Origin: Bacteroidales bacterium UBA4073 | GTDB taxonomy: Bacteria > Bacteroidota > Bacteroidia > Bacteroidales > Tenuifilaceae | Direction: 5' to 3' | Length of the DNA: 6,226 bases | Assembly (NCBI GenBank): GCA_002383425.1 | Contig: DFYV01000010.1 | Location: 6,575-12,800, forward strand | Shown: positions 1 to 5,563 of the stretch, piece by piece | How positions within the stretch are numbered: the stretch's first letter is position 1 | Layout: the number at the start of each line of letters is the position of its first letter | Notes under the pieces: model-generated | What the model was told of the DNA's origin: nothing | The model's database searches: none | The model's input: only the letters and a program-made list of their open reading frames with translations | Position numbers and translations under genes: made by a program

Positions 1-647
1 TGCGAGTTAAACTCGCGCTTTATGGCCGATGGTGGTTCAGGGAGTTTAGGATCGAGCGGATAGGTGGTGGCTCCAATAAACTGTTCGTTAGGTTTATAGC
101 TTAGAACTCTAATGGTGTTATTTTGGGGTAGATATACAACCCTTTCAGTACCTACGTGCATATTTTTTTCGTTGTACAGCAACACCTCGGTAATCTTAAG
201 GTCTTTATCTGGAATAACCTCAGCACGTAGTGTAACCTGATTTTCAAATATAGTTGTTATTTCCTGTAGTACGCTTGACGTGTCGTTATAGCTAAGGAGG
301 GTTTGTTCGGTTATCCATCCTTTAAAGTTCATGAACTGCCTATTAACCTTTTTGGTTAGCTCTCCTTTTGAGTTGTATTCCCATGTGCTTTCGCCCATTA
401 TACCGCCAGCCTTATTGTACCGTTTTTCGCTAATAATTTTTCCTGACGGGTTGTACTGTTTTATCACTCTAAAATAGCTTGGAATACCACTTTGAGGGAT
501 CAGCAACTCATGAATTTCTTCAACCTTGCTAAATGCAAGCCCTCTCGATTCGCTTGCACGGGTAGAAAAGTATATTCCTACTACTGGTTGCGATGCCGTG
601 TATAATGGGATTAGTATAATGTGCAATAGTATGAACTTTAGTCGCAT
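1..647 (-). CDS. Secreted protein of unknown function with YN-x-x-G repeats (3' end cut by window)
   Basis: The frame is open from an ATG at 647 to the window edge and gives 215 residues with no stop. The N-terminus has R2 and K4, a hydrophobic core at about residues 5-16, and a plausible signal peptidase I site after S19 (T-A-S before Q20), so export is likely. The mature part holds imperfect repeats starting with a Tyr-Asn pair: YNPSG at 65, YNKAG at 77, YNSKG at 91, with weaker copies near Y120 (YND), Y158 (YNE) and Y184 (YKP). This resembles the loose YD/RHS-like or MORN-variant repeats common in secreted Bacteroidota proteins, but I do not recognise a named family and no enzymatic motif is visible. 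It lies downstream of the ECF sigma gene but behind that gene's terminator, so it is probably transcribed separately. The gene call is fairly secure; the function is unknown. Confidence 0.75.
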   Translation of the reverse strand, partial: MRLKFILLHIILIPLYTASQPVVGIYFSTRASESRGLAFSKVEEIHELLIPQSGIPSYFRVIKQYNPSGKIISEKRYNKAGGIMGESTWEYNSKGELTKKVNRQFMNFKGWITEQTLLSYNDTSSVLQEITTIFENQVTLRAEVIPDKDLKITEVLLYNEKNMHVGTERVVYLPQNNTIRVLSYKPNEQFIGATTYPLDPKLPEPPSAIKREFNS

Positions 648-664
648 TCAGTAACGGTTTGTTG

Positions 665-672
665 CAAATATA
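665..672 (-). promoter_or_regulatory. Candidate -7 promoter element for the secreted-protein gene
   Basis: On the minus strand this reads TATATTTG, an exact match to the Bacteroidota -7 consensus TAnnTTTG, 17 bases before the ATG at 647. No TTG/TTTG box lies 19-21 bases upstream. Either this is a weak promoter of the housekeeping sigma factor, or it depends on another factor, or the match is chance in AT-rich DNA. The leader would be only about 10 bases. Confidence 0.35.
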
Positions 673-729
673 GCAAATCGATTCTTTAGTAGTCCATACC
701 GATGGCTAAACCCTTGTGCAGAATAAATG

Positions 730-755
730 AAAAAGCGCTGCGTCTGAGCAGCGCT
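730..755 (-). terminator. Rho-independent terminator of the ECF sigma gene
   Basis: On the minus strand a perfect 8-bp stem (AGCGCTGC / GCAGCGCT) with a 6-base loop is followed directly by TTTTCATTT. It starts 26 bases after the sigma-factor stop codon. The run of T lies only on the minus-strand 3' side, which fits termination of that gene and separates it from the secreted-protein gene. Confidence 0.85.
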
Positions 756-781
756 ATTTCCTCGATGGAAACTGGTTGGTA

Positions 782-1279
782 TCACTCATAGTCCTTTAAT
801 GCGTTCATAAGTTTTTGCCTTGAAAAGAAAATACGACTTTTAACCGTTCCAATCTTAAGGTTAAGCTTTTCTGCAATTTCTTTGTATTTATAGCCCGAAG
901 TATGCATTTGGAATGGGATGCGGAACTCATCGTCGAGTTCGTTTATTTTCTTGCTAATCTCGCTATGCGAGTACATGGCATCGGGACCAAAGTCATCGGG
1001 TTTGCTATTGATTAGGAACTGGTTAGTGCTTCCATCAAAGGTGGTGCTTTGCTTCACCGATTTACGGTAGTTGTTTATGAAGGTGTTCTTCATAATGGTG
1101 AACGTCCACGCCTTAAAGTTCGTGTTATCCTCAAACTTGTCCTTGTAGGTTAATGCTTTAAGGTAGGTTTCCTGTAGTAAATCGCGTGCATCTTCGCGAT
1201 TGACTGTGAGACTGTAAGCAAATCGCTCCAGATTTGGCTTCAGCTCTATTAACGCTTGGTTGAATTCATGCTGTGACAT
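782..1279 (-). CDS. ECF (extracytoplasmic function) RNA polymerase sigma factor
   Basis: The 165-residue product has the two-domain layout and the usual length of ECF sigma-70 factors. Region 2 covers about residues 8-74: the core-polymerase-binding stretch ARDLLQETYLKAL is at 31-43, and the -10 recognition helix with its aromatic and basic residues (FKAWTFTIMKN, then NNYRK) is at 55-73. A variable linker follows. Region 4 covers about 110-162, with the -35-binding helix-turn-helix at 132-157 (YKEIAEKLNLKIGTVKSR). There is no signal peptide or membrane segment, so it is cytoplasmic. The gene has its own Bacteroidota-type promoter and a strong terminator, so it is probably monocistronic. No FecR-like or zinc-finger anti-sigma gene adjoins it on either side within the window. 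Its neighbour is a CarH-like regulator, which suggests, but does not show, control by that protein. The family call is firm; the regulon is unknown. Confidence 0.95.
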   Translation of the reverse strand: MSQHEFNQALIELKPNLERFAYSLTVNREDARDLLQETYLKALTYKDKFEDNTNFKAWTFTIMKNTFINNYRKSVKQSTTFDGSTNQFLINSKPDDFGPDAMYSHSEISKKINELDDEFRIPFQMHTSGYKYKEIAEKLNLKIGTVKSRIFFSRQKLMNALKDYE

Positions 1280-1327
1280 ATTGTTAGGTAATTTAATTTA
1301 GACTAATTATAAATTAATTTGTAGAGG

Positions 1328-1359
1328 CAAACATAAACTAAATTTAAACAGCGAGCAAG
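1328..1359 (-). promoter_or_regulatory. Bacteroidota-type promoter of the ECF sigma gene
   Basis: On the minus strand, CTTG (TTG at 1358-1356) is followed after 20 bases by TATGTTTG (1335-1328), a full match to the TAnnTTTG -7 box at the standard spacing. The predicted start of transcription near 1322 gives a leader of about 40 AT-rich bases before the ATG at 1279. A perfect 10-bp palindrome, AAATTAATTT at 1311-1320, lies just downstream of the predicted start and could be an operator, though AT-rich palindromes occur often by chance. The rest of the 236-base gap between the sigma and MerR genes holds only the MerR-side terminator; I see no RNA gene or small ORF there. Confidence 0.7.
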
Positions 1360-1462
1360 ATGATATTTATCAATGCTTGAACAGTTAGCTTTTCGTTCTA
1401 AATAGTAGGAAGGCTATAAAGTAGAAATGGTATAAGCAATGGAGCTATACTCTATGAGAAAT

Positions 1463-1485
1463 AAAAACCCCGCCAAAAGCGGGGG
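1463..1485 (-). terminator. Rho-independent terminator after the MerR/B12 regulator gene
   Basis: On the minus strand a GC-rich 6-bp stem (CCCCGC / GCGGGG) with a 5-base TTTTG loop is followed by TTTTTATTT. It begins about 30 bases after the regulator's stop codon. The T-tract is on the minus-strand side only. It probably ends the peptidase-methyltransferase-regulator transcript and isolates the sigma gene. Confidence 0.88.
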
Positions 1486-1515
1486 TGTATAACATTATTT
1501 AGCTATGCGGGATGT

Positions 1516-2406
1516 TTACTTAATGATTGTAGGGTCGAGCCGGGCAATAATTTTCATCAAATCCTGAGCCGATGATACATAGGTTAAGTACGATGGACCG
1601 CTCTTTTCAGTGAAGACATACCCAGTGGCAATTATTTCAACATCAGGTAGGGCTTTTTTCATGGGTTCGAATGCTTTGTCCATATCGACACTCACAAACG
1701 ATGAGAGTGAAGTGAATACCATCTTGCAGGTAATGTCCTTTGCGCATTTTATTACATCGTCAATGGGTGTCGATTGGCCAAGATAGATGGTTTTGTAGCC
1801 AGCGTTTTTGGCCACGTAGGCAAAGTAAAGTAAACCTATCTCATGGAATTCCCCTTCCGGAAGGAAGAAAATAATGGGGGTGGTTTTACCAATTTCGGGT
1901 TGCTTGCAAGTGCGGTAGAGCTGGCTCAGTAAATTTCGGATTATGTTACTGGCAAAATGCTCATGCGTTGTGGTTATTGCACCGGTTTGCCAAAGGTCGC
2001 CGAGCCTTTGCAGGAAAGGTAACACCATGTTTTCAAAGGTGTATTCAATACCGTGTTTGTCCGACCACTCGTTGATGTGTTTGAGTAATTCGGGTTCGTT
2101 GTACTGAATTGTGGCAGTAATCATGGGTTCAAGGTTGATATTACCCTTGCGATAGTCCGACACGAATTTCGATGCCAAATCTGAGAGCTCATCAAGCGAC
2201 ATGCTTGCCAGCTTGCTAATCCTGAACCCCCGTTTTAGCAGTAACGACAGGTTAATGATGAACCGGATGTCGTTGTCATCGTATCGGCGAATATTGGTAT
2301 CGGTTCGTTGGGGCGAAAAGATGTTGTAGCGCTTTTCCCACATTCTTATGGTGGATGCTCTTATCCCCGAGAGCAATTCCATTTGCCTGATTGTGTACTG
2401 TGCCAT
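1516..2406 (-). CDS. MerR-family regulator with cobalamin-binding domain (CarH/LitR-like)
   Basis: The 296-residue product has three parts. Residues 1-70 are a MerR-type winged helix DNA-binding domain (YTIRQMELLSGI, then TIRMWEKRY and RRYDDNDI). Residues about 85-165 are a B12-binding helical cap with the CarH signature W-x9-E-H (W139, E149, H150). Residues about 175-290 are a Rossmann-like cobalamin domain with E186-x-H188-x-x-G191, where H188 would be the lower axial cobalt ligand, followed by YLGQ (208-211), a Ser-rich S233-L-S235 segment and T261-G262 in place of the usual Gly-Gly. In known CarH proteins adenosylcobalamin drives tetramer formation and repression, and light breaks the complex. 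The residue after the cap Trp, a His in Thermus CarH, is Gln140 here. The length and domain order match CarH. The gene lies 66 bases after the O-methyltransferase with no terminator between, so co-transcription is likely; it faces the ECF sigma gene. No carotenoid genes are in view. The family is certain, B12 binding is likely, and light sensing is inference. Confidence 0.92.
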   Translation of the reverse strand: MAQYTIRQMELLSGIRASTIRMWEKRYNIFSPQRTDTNIRRYDDNDIRFIINLSLLLKRGFRISKLASMSLDELSDLASKFVSDYRKGNINLEPMITATIQYNEPELLKHINEWSDKHGIEYTFENMVLPFLQRLGDLWQTGAITTTHEHFASNIIRNLLSQLYRTCKQPEIGKTTPIIFFLPEGEFHEIGLLYFAYVAKNAGYKTIYLGQSTPIDDVIKCAKDITCKMVFTSLSSFVSVDMDKAFEPMKKALPDVEIIATGYVFTEKSGPSYLTYVSSAQDLMKIIARLDPTIIK

Positions 2407-2472
2407 TGTGCTAAACTGCTAAATGTGTATATCAATTTAACGCTAAAAAGGCAAAAAGGTTTAACAAAATTA

Positions 2473-3114
2473 TCAGTATTTTTTTCTAACTATCATCATC
2501 CCATCGCGAATGGGTAGCAGAACGTTCTCGAGCTGGTTGTTGTTTTGAACCATTTTGTTGAATTGCCGAATGGCAGCTGTTTGTTCATCGTTGCACAAGG
2601 GGTCAATAACTTTACCATTCCATAAAACATTGTCGGCAATTATATATCCACCGATGTTTAACTTTTCAATGCACAGGGTAAGATATTGTGGATACTCTTT
2701 TTTTTCGCCATCGATGTAAATCATATCATACGTAAAGGTGAAGTTAGGGATTACTTCGAGGGCATTGCCAATAGTAAGGTTTACCTTATGGGAAACGTTT
2801 GCTTTCGCAAGGTAGTATTCAATGGTATCCTGGAGTTCATCGTTAACCTCAATGGTGTCGATAAATTTACCGTCGGGTAGTGCCTGCGCCATGCAAATAG
2901 TTGAGTAGCCTGTAAATGTTCCTATCTCCAGCACACGGTTTGGGTTAATCATGTGGCAGAGCATTTCAATGAATTTCCCTTGTATATGTCCACTTATCAT
3001 GCGTGGGTTGTAGGTGGTAAGGTAGGTATGCCGGGTTAACTCCTCAAGCACCCCATCAACCGGTGTTGTGTTATTCCTAAGGTATTCCTCAAGTTCGTGG
3101 TTTGTAGTGTTCAT
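2473..3114 (-). CDS. Class I SAM-dependent O-methyltransferase (CCoAOMT-like)
   Basis: The 213-residue product is a soluble, cytoplasmic methyltransferase of the cation-dependent catechol/caffeoyl-CoA type. From the chosen start, the SAM-binding loop LEIGTFTGYS is at 62-71, the acidic end of strand 2 (IEVNDE) at 88-93, the metal- and substrate-region YIDGEKKEY at 133-141 (D135), and the second metal pair D161-N162 in ADNVLWNG at 160-167. D135, D161 and N162 correspond to the divalent-metal ligands of the family. The helix NPRMISGHIQGKF (36-48) is typical of bacterial members. I chose the ATG at 3114 because it lies 2 bases after the peptidase stop and gives the usual family length. An in-frame ATG at 3153 would add 13 residues and overlap the peptidase gene by 37 bases. 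The substrate cannot be read from the sequence; catechol-like or other hydroxylated aromatics are usual. It is translationally close-coupled to the M16 peptidase gene. Confidence 0.9.
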   Translation of the reverse strand: MNTTNHELEEYLRNNTTPVDGVLEELTRHTYLTTYNPRMISGHIQGKFIEMLCHMINPNRVLEIGTFTGYSTICMAQALPDGKFIDTIEVNDELQDTIEYYLAKANVSHKVNLTIGNALEVIPNFTFTYDMIYIDGEKKEYPQYLTLCIEKLNIGGYIIADNVLWNGKVIDPLCNDEQTAAIRQFNKMVQNNNQLENVLLPIRDGMMIVRKKY

Positions 3115-3116
3115 GA

Positions 3117-4337
3117 TTACCTGAATGTCAAAGTCGATAACCTGTTTTCGCACAGTATCTCGTTAGCTATCTCCATGATTTCGAGTGAAGTAATTTGCTC
3201 AATTTGTTTAAAAACATTTTGCAGGTTGTCGGGGTGTTGGTAAACCTGAATACTTTTAGCTGTTGAAATCATCAAATTCTCTGCGCTGTCGGCGCCAATT
3301 GCCAGTTGCCCTATAAGCTGTTTTTTTGCTTTAGAGAGCTGAAGAATTCCCATCCGTTTATTCCGAAGGGAATTAAGTTCCTGAAAAATTATTTCGATGG
3401 CTCGGTTGGTATCGGCTTTATCGGTTCCAAAGTAAATGGTGAATACGCCTGTATCGCTGTAAGGGGTGTAGGACGATTCCACGTTGTAGGCTAATCCGTG
3501 TCGTTCGCGCAGGGCAAGGTTTAATCTTGAATTCATTCCCGGGCCACCCAGAATATTGTTTGTCAGGTGCATGGCCATACGTTTTGGGTTATGCAGGTCG
3601 TATGCAGGGGCACCAATTATGCAGTGCGATTGGTAGGTCGATTTGGGAACAGTTTTGTTTTGTGGAGTGTATTCGGTTATTGGGGTACGTGTATATTCCC
3701 GTGGATTGGCAGCTATGTTACCGAAATACTTTTCGGCTAACTTTACAACCCTGCTAAATGGGATGTCGCCAATGGAGCAAAACACCATTTGGTCAGTGTT
3801 ATAGGTGCGATTAATAAAATCGGTAATATATTTTCGGTTATACTTTTTGATCTGTTTTTTTGTGCCAAGTATGTTCCGGCCAAATGGGTGGTTTGGATAT
3901 ATCAGTTCCTCAAAATCGTCGAATATAAGTTCGGCGGGCGAGTCGTGGTACGAGTTTATCTCATCAATAATAACCTCTTTCTCACGTTTAAGTTCCTTTT
4001 CGGGGAAAGTGCTGTGGAACATGATGTCTGTTAGGAGTTCAAATGCACGGGTAAAGTCCTGCTTAAGGAAGGTTGTGTGTATAACGGTCTCCTCCTTAGC
4101 TGTGTATGCGTTAAGGTCGCCACCAACATCCTCCATACGGCTCATGATATGAAACGCCTTGCGTTTTTTTGTGCCTTTAAATATCACGTGCTCAATAAAG
4201 TGGGCTAACCCATGTTCGTGCTCAAGTTCGTCGCGGGTGCCAGTATTAACCATTATACAGCAGTAGGCTACGGGTGAATTGGTTCTTTTGTGAGCTATGC
4301 GGATCCCGTTACGAAGTGTATAGAGTTCAAATTCCAT
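3117..4337 (-). CDS. M16 family zinc metallopeptidase (processing-peptidase-like)
   Basis: The 406-residue product has the length of the single-chain M16B peptidases related to mitochondrial processing peptidase beta and Bacillus YmxG. The N-terminal domain carries the inverted zinc motif H46-F-I-E49-H50 (H-x-x-E-H) and the third ligand E126 in DEINSY, exactly 76 residues after H50. The C-terminal domain has the glycine-rich loop LGGPGMNSRL (263-272) and the substrate-clamp pair R277 and Y284 in ALRERHGLAYNV. All catalytic residues are present, so it should be active. There is no signal peptide, which implies a cytoplasmic enzyme that degrades peptides or processes small proteins. The start is a GTG at 4340 followed directly by ATG at 4337; I prefer the ATG. 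A near-consensus promoter lies just upstream, and the methyltransferase gene follows after 2 bases, so this is the first gene of a likely three-gene operon. Confidence 0.93.
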   Translation of the reverse strand: MEFELYTLRNGIRIAHKRTNSPVAYCCIMVNTGTRDELEHEHGLAHFIEHVIFKGTKKRKAFHIMSRMEDVGGDLNAYTAKEETVIHTTFLKQDFTRAFELLTDIMFHSTFPEKELKREKEVIIDEINSYHDSPAELIFDDFEELIYPNHPFGRNILGTKKQIKKYNRKYITDFINRTYNTDQMVFCSIGDIPFSRVVKLAEKYFGNIAANPREYTRTPITEYTPQNKTVPKSTYQSHCIIGAPAYDLHNPKRMAMHLTNNILGGPGMNSRLNLALRERHGLAYNVESSYTPYSDTGVFTIYFGTDKADTNRAIEIIFQELNSLRNKRMGILQLSKAKKQLIGQLAIGADSAENLMISTAKSIQVYQHPDNLQNVFKQIEQITSLEIMEIANEILCENRLSTLTFR

Positions 4338-4353
4338 CACTGAAAAATAATCG

Positions 4354-4384
4354 CAAACCTATCACATTTAAATGGTTTTGCAAA
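4354..4384 (-). promoter_or_regulatory. Near-perfect Bacteroidota promoter for the M16 peptidase operon
   Basis: On the minus strand TTTG (4384-4381) is followed after 19 bases by TAGGTTTG (4361-4354), matching both the -33 and -7 consensus boxes at the standard spacing. The predicted transcription start near 4348 leaves a leader of only about 10 bases before the ATG at 4337. A perfect 10-bp palindrome, TTTTGCAAAA at 4376-4385, overlaps the -33 box and is a possible operator. The 91-base gap from the radical SAM gene holds nothing else convincing. Confidence 0.8.
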
Positions 4385-4431
4385 AAGTGATGAATAGCTG
4401 GGTCGAACCCTGTGAAAAGTTATAGGAAGCA

Positions 4432-5559
4432 TTAACCCCATTTCCCTGCTATGGGGGCTCCGCACCAGGCACATTTCCCGTTTTTAATGTTTACACTTGA
4501 AACATTCATGCCTTTGCGTTCCACCACAACCCCGCCACACGATGGGCAAATAGTGTTACCTGAGCCGGGTAAAGCTGTATTTCCTATGTAAACATACTTG
4601 ATGCCACAGCTTTGGGCAATTTCCTTTGCCTTAACAAGGGTTGAGGTGGGTGTTTGTGGTAGCTGCGTTAGCTTATAAAGGGGAAAAAAACGGCTAAAAT
4701 GTAAGGGAACTTCACTGAAACCGTTACTTACAAGCCATTGGCACATTTTGCGTATCATGGCATAGTCATCGGTCCATGTAGGGATAACCAGATTGGTAAT
4801 TTCAACCCAAACATTCATATCGCGAAGTATTTGTAGGGTGTTAAGTATTGGTTCAAGTGTACCAGCGGTAAGTTTCATGTAGATATCGTTGCTAAATGCT
4901 TTAAGGTCGATATTAGCGGCATCAATTTTTGGGGCAAGCGTGCGGAGTGGTTCTTCATTGATATAGCCATTCGAAATAAGAAGGTTGCCAATGCCTTTCT
5001 TATGGGCAATACCTGCGGTGTCGTACATGTACTCATAAAAGGTAATTGGCTCAGAGTAGGTGTAGGCTATGGTTTTACAGCCGTTACGTATGGCCTGGTC
5101 AACCACCTGTTCGGGGAATAGCTCTACGTTGCGTGTTTCCTTGGGGCTCGATTGTGAGATTTCCCAGTTCTGGCAGTTCAGGCATGCAAAGTTGCAACCT
5201 GCCGTGGCAATGGAAAACGATTTGGTACCGGGCAGGTAATGGTATAACGGTTTCTTCTCAATAGGGTCAACATGGACGGCACATGGGTTCCCGTAGGCAA
5301 TGGTGTATAGTTTCCCTTTATAGTTGACACGGTTTCGGCAATCGCCTGTTTCGCCTGGCCGAATGGTACATTCGTTGGGGCAGAGCTGGCACCGAATTCC
5401 CCGTGCGGTAGGAGTGTAAAACATAGCCTCGCGGCTCCATTTACAAGGCTTACCATCCTGGGCGAATACGGGCAGCTTTATGTAGCGCATTGCCATTAAA
5501 CCCCCTGCCAGCCAAAAGCTGTGCTTAAGGAACTCGCGTCGCGATATTTTTGCCATCAT
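4432..5559 (-). CDS. amrS: AmmeMemoRadiSam system radical SAM enzyme (AmrS) with Tat signal
   Basis: The 375-residue product opens with a twin-arginine motif, SRREFLK at 6-12, a hydrophobic stretch at about 15-24, and a plausible cleavage site after A33 (V-F-A before Q34), which predicts folded export through the Tat pathway. Next comes a Cys cluster C57, C60, C64, C74 typical of activase-related radical SAM proteins. The radical SAM 4Fe-4S motif follows as C122-x3-C126-x2-C129 within AGCNFACLNCQNWEISQ. The segment DPIEKKPLYHYLPG (98-111) is a strong AmrS family marker. A C-terminal zinc-ribbon-like pair C338/C341 and C363/C366 ends with PIAGKW. AmrS usually works with the Memo and AMMECR1 partners, whose chemistry is unresolved; neither is in the window. 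The ATG at 5559 is followed by a second ATG at 5556. The gene starts 4 bases after the membrane gene's stop, so the two are co-transcribed. The family call is firm; an extracytoplasmic location is predicted from sequence only. Confidence 0.92.
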   Translation of the reverse strand: MMAKISRREFLKHSFWLAGGLMAMRYIKLPVFAQDGKPCKWSREAMFYTPTARGIRCQLCPNECTIRPGETGDCRNRVNYKGKLYTIAYGNPCAVHVDPIEKKPLYHYLPGTKSFSIATAGCNFACLNCQNWEISQSSPKETRNVELFPEQVVDQAIRNGCKTIAYTYSEPITFYEYMYDTAGIAHKKGIGNLLISNGYINEEPLRTLAPKIDAANIDLKAFSNDIYMKLTAGTLEPILNTLQILRDMNVWVEITNLVIPTWTDDYAMIRKMCQWLVSNGFSEVPLHFSRFFPLYKLTQLPQTPTSTLVKAKEIAQSCGIKYVYIGNTALPGSGNTICPSCGGVVVERKGMNVSSVNIKNGKCAWCGAPIAGKWG

Positions 5560-5563
5560 TATG

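Noticed and set aside
2445..2459. Direct repeat AAAAAGG-C-AAAAAGG between the methyltransferase and MerR genes
   Set aside because: On the minus strand it gives two T-runs but no preceding hairpin. Two copies of a low-complexity heptamer are easily chance, and it is not a usable terminator or promoter.
3115..3153. Upstream ATG at 3153 as the start of the O-methyltransferase
   Set aside because: It would overlap the peptidase gene by 37 bases and add 13 residues not typical of the family. The ATG at 3114 sits 2 bases after the peptidase stop and gives the usual length.
3805..4152. Plus-strand ORF of 115 codons within the M16 peptidase gene
   Set aside because: It lies wholly opposite conserved M16 coding sequence, its translation has no recognisable domain, and no promoter was seen for it. 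It is a shadow frame.
4400..4410. GGGT-CGA-ACCC inverted repeat after amrS as a terminator
   Set aside because: The stem has only 4 bp with a 3-base loop, and no T-run follows directly on the minus strand, so termination here is not supported.
5178..5456. Minus-strand ORF of 92 codons in another frame of amrS
   Set aside because: It overlaps the conserved Cys-cluster region of amrS in a shifted frame and shows no domain.
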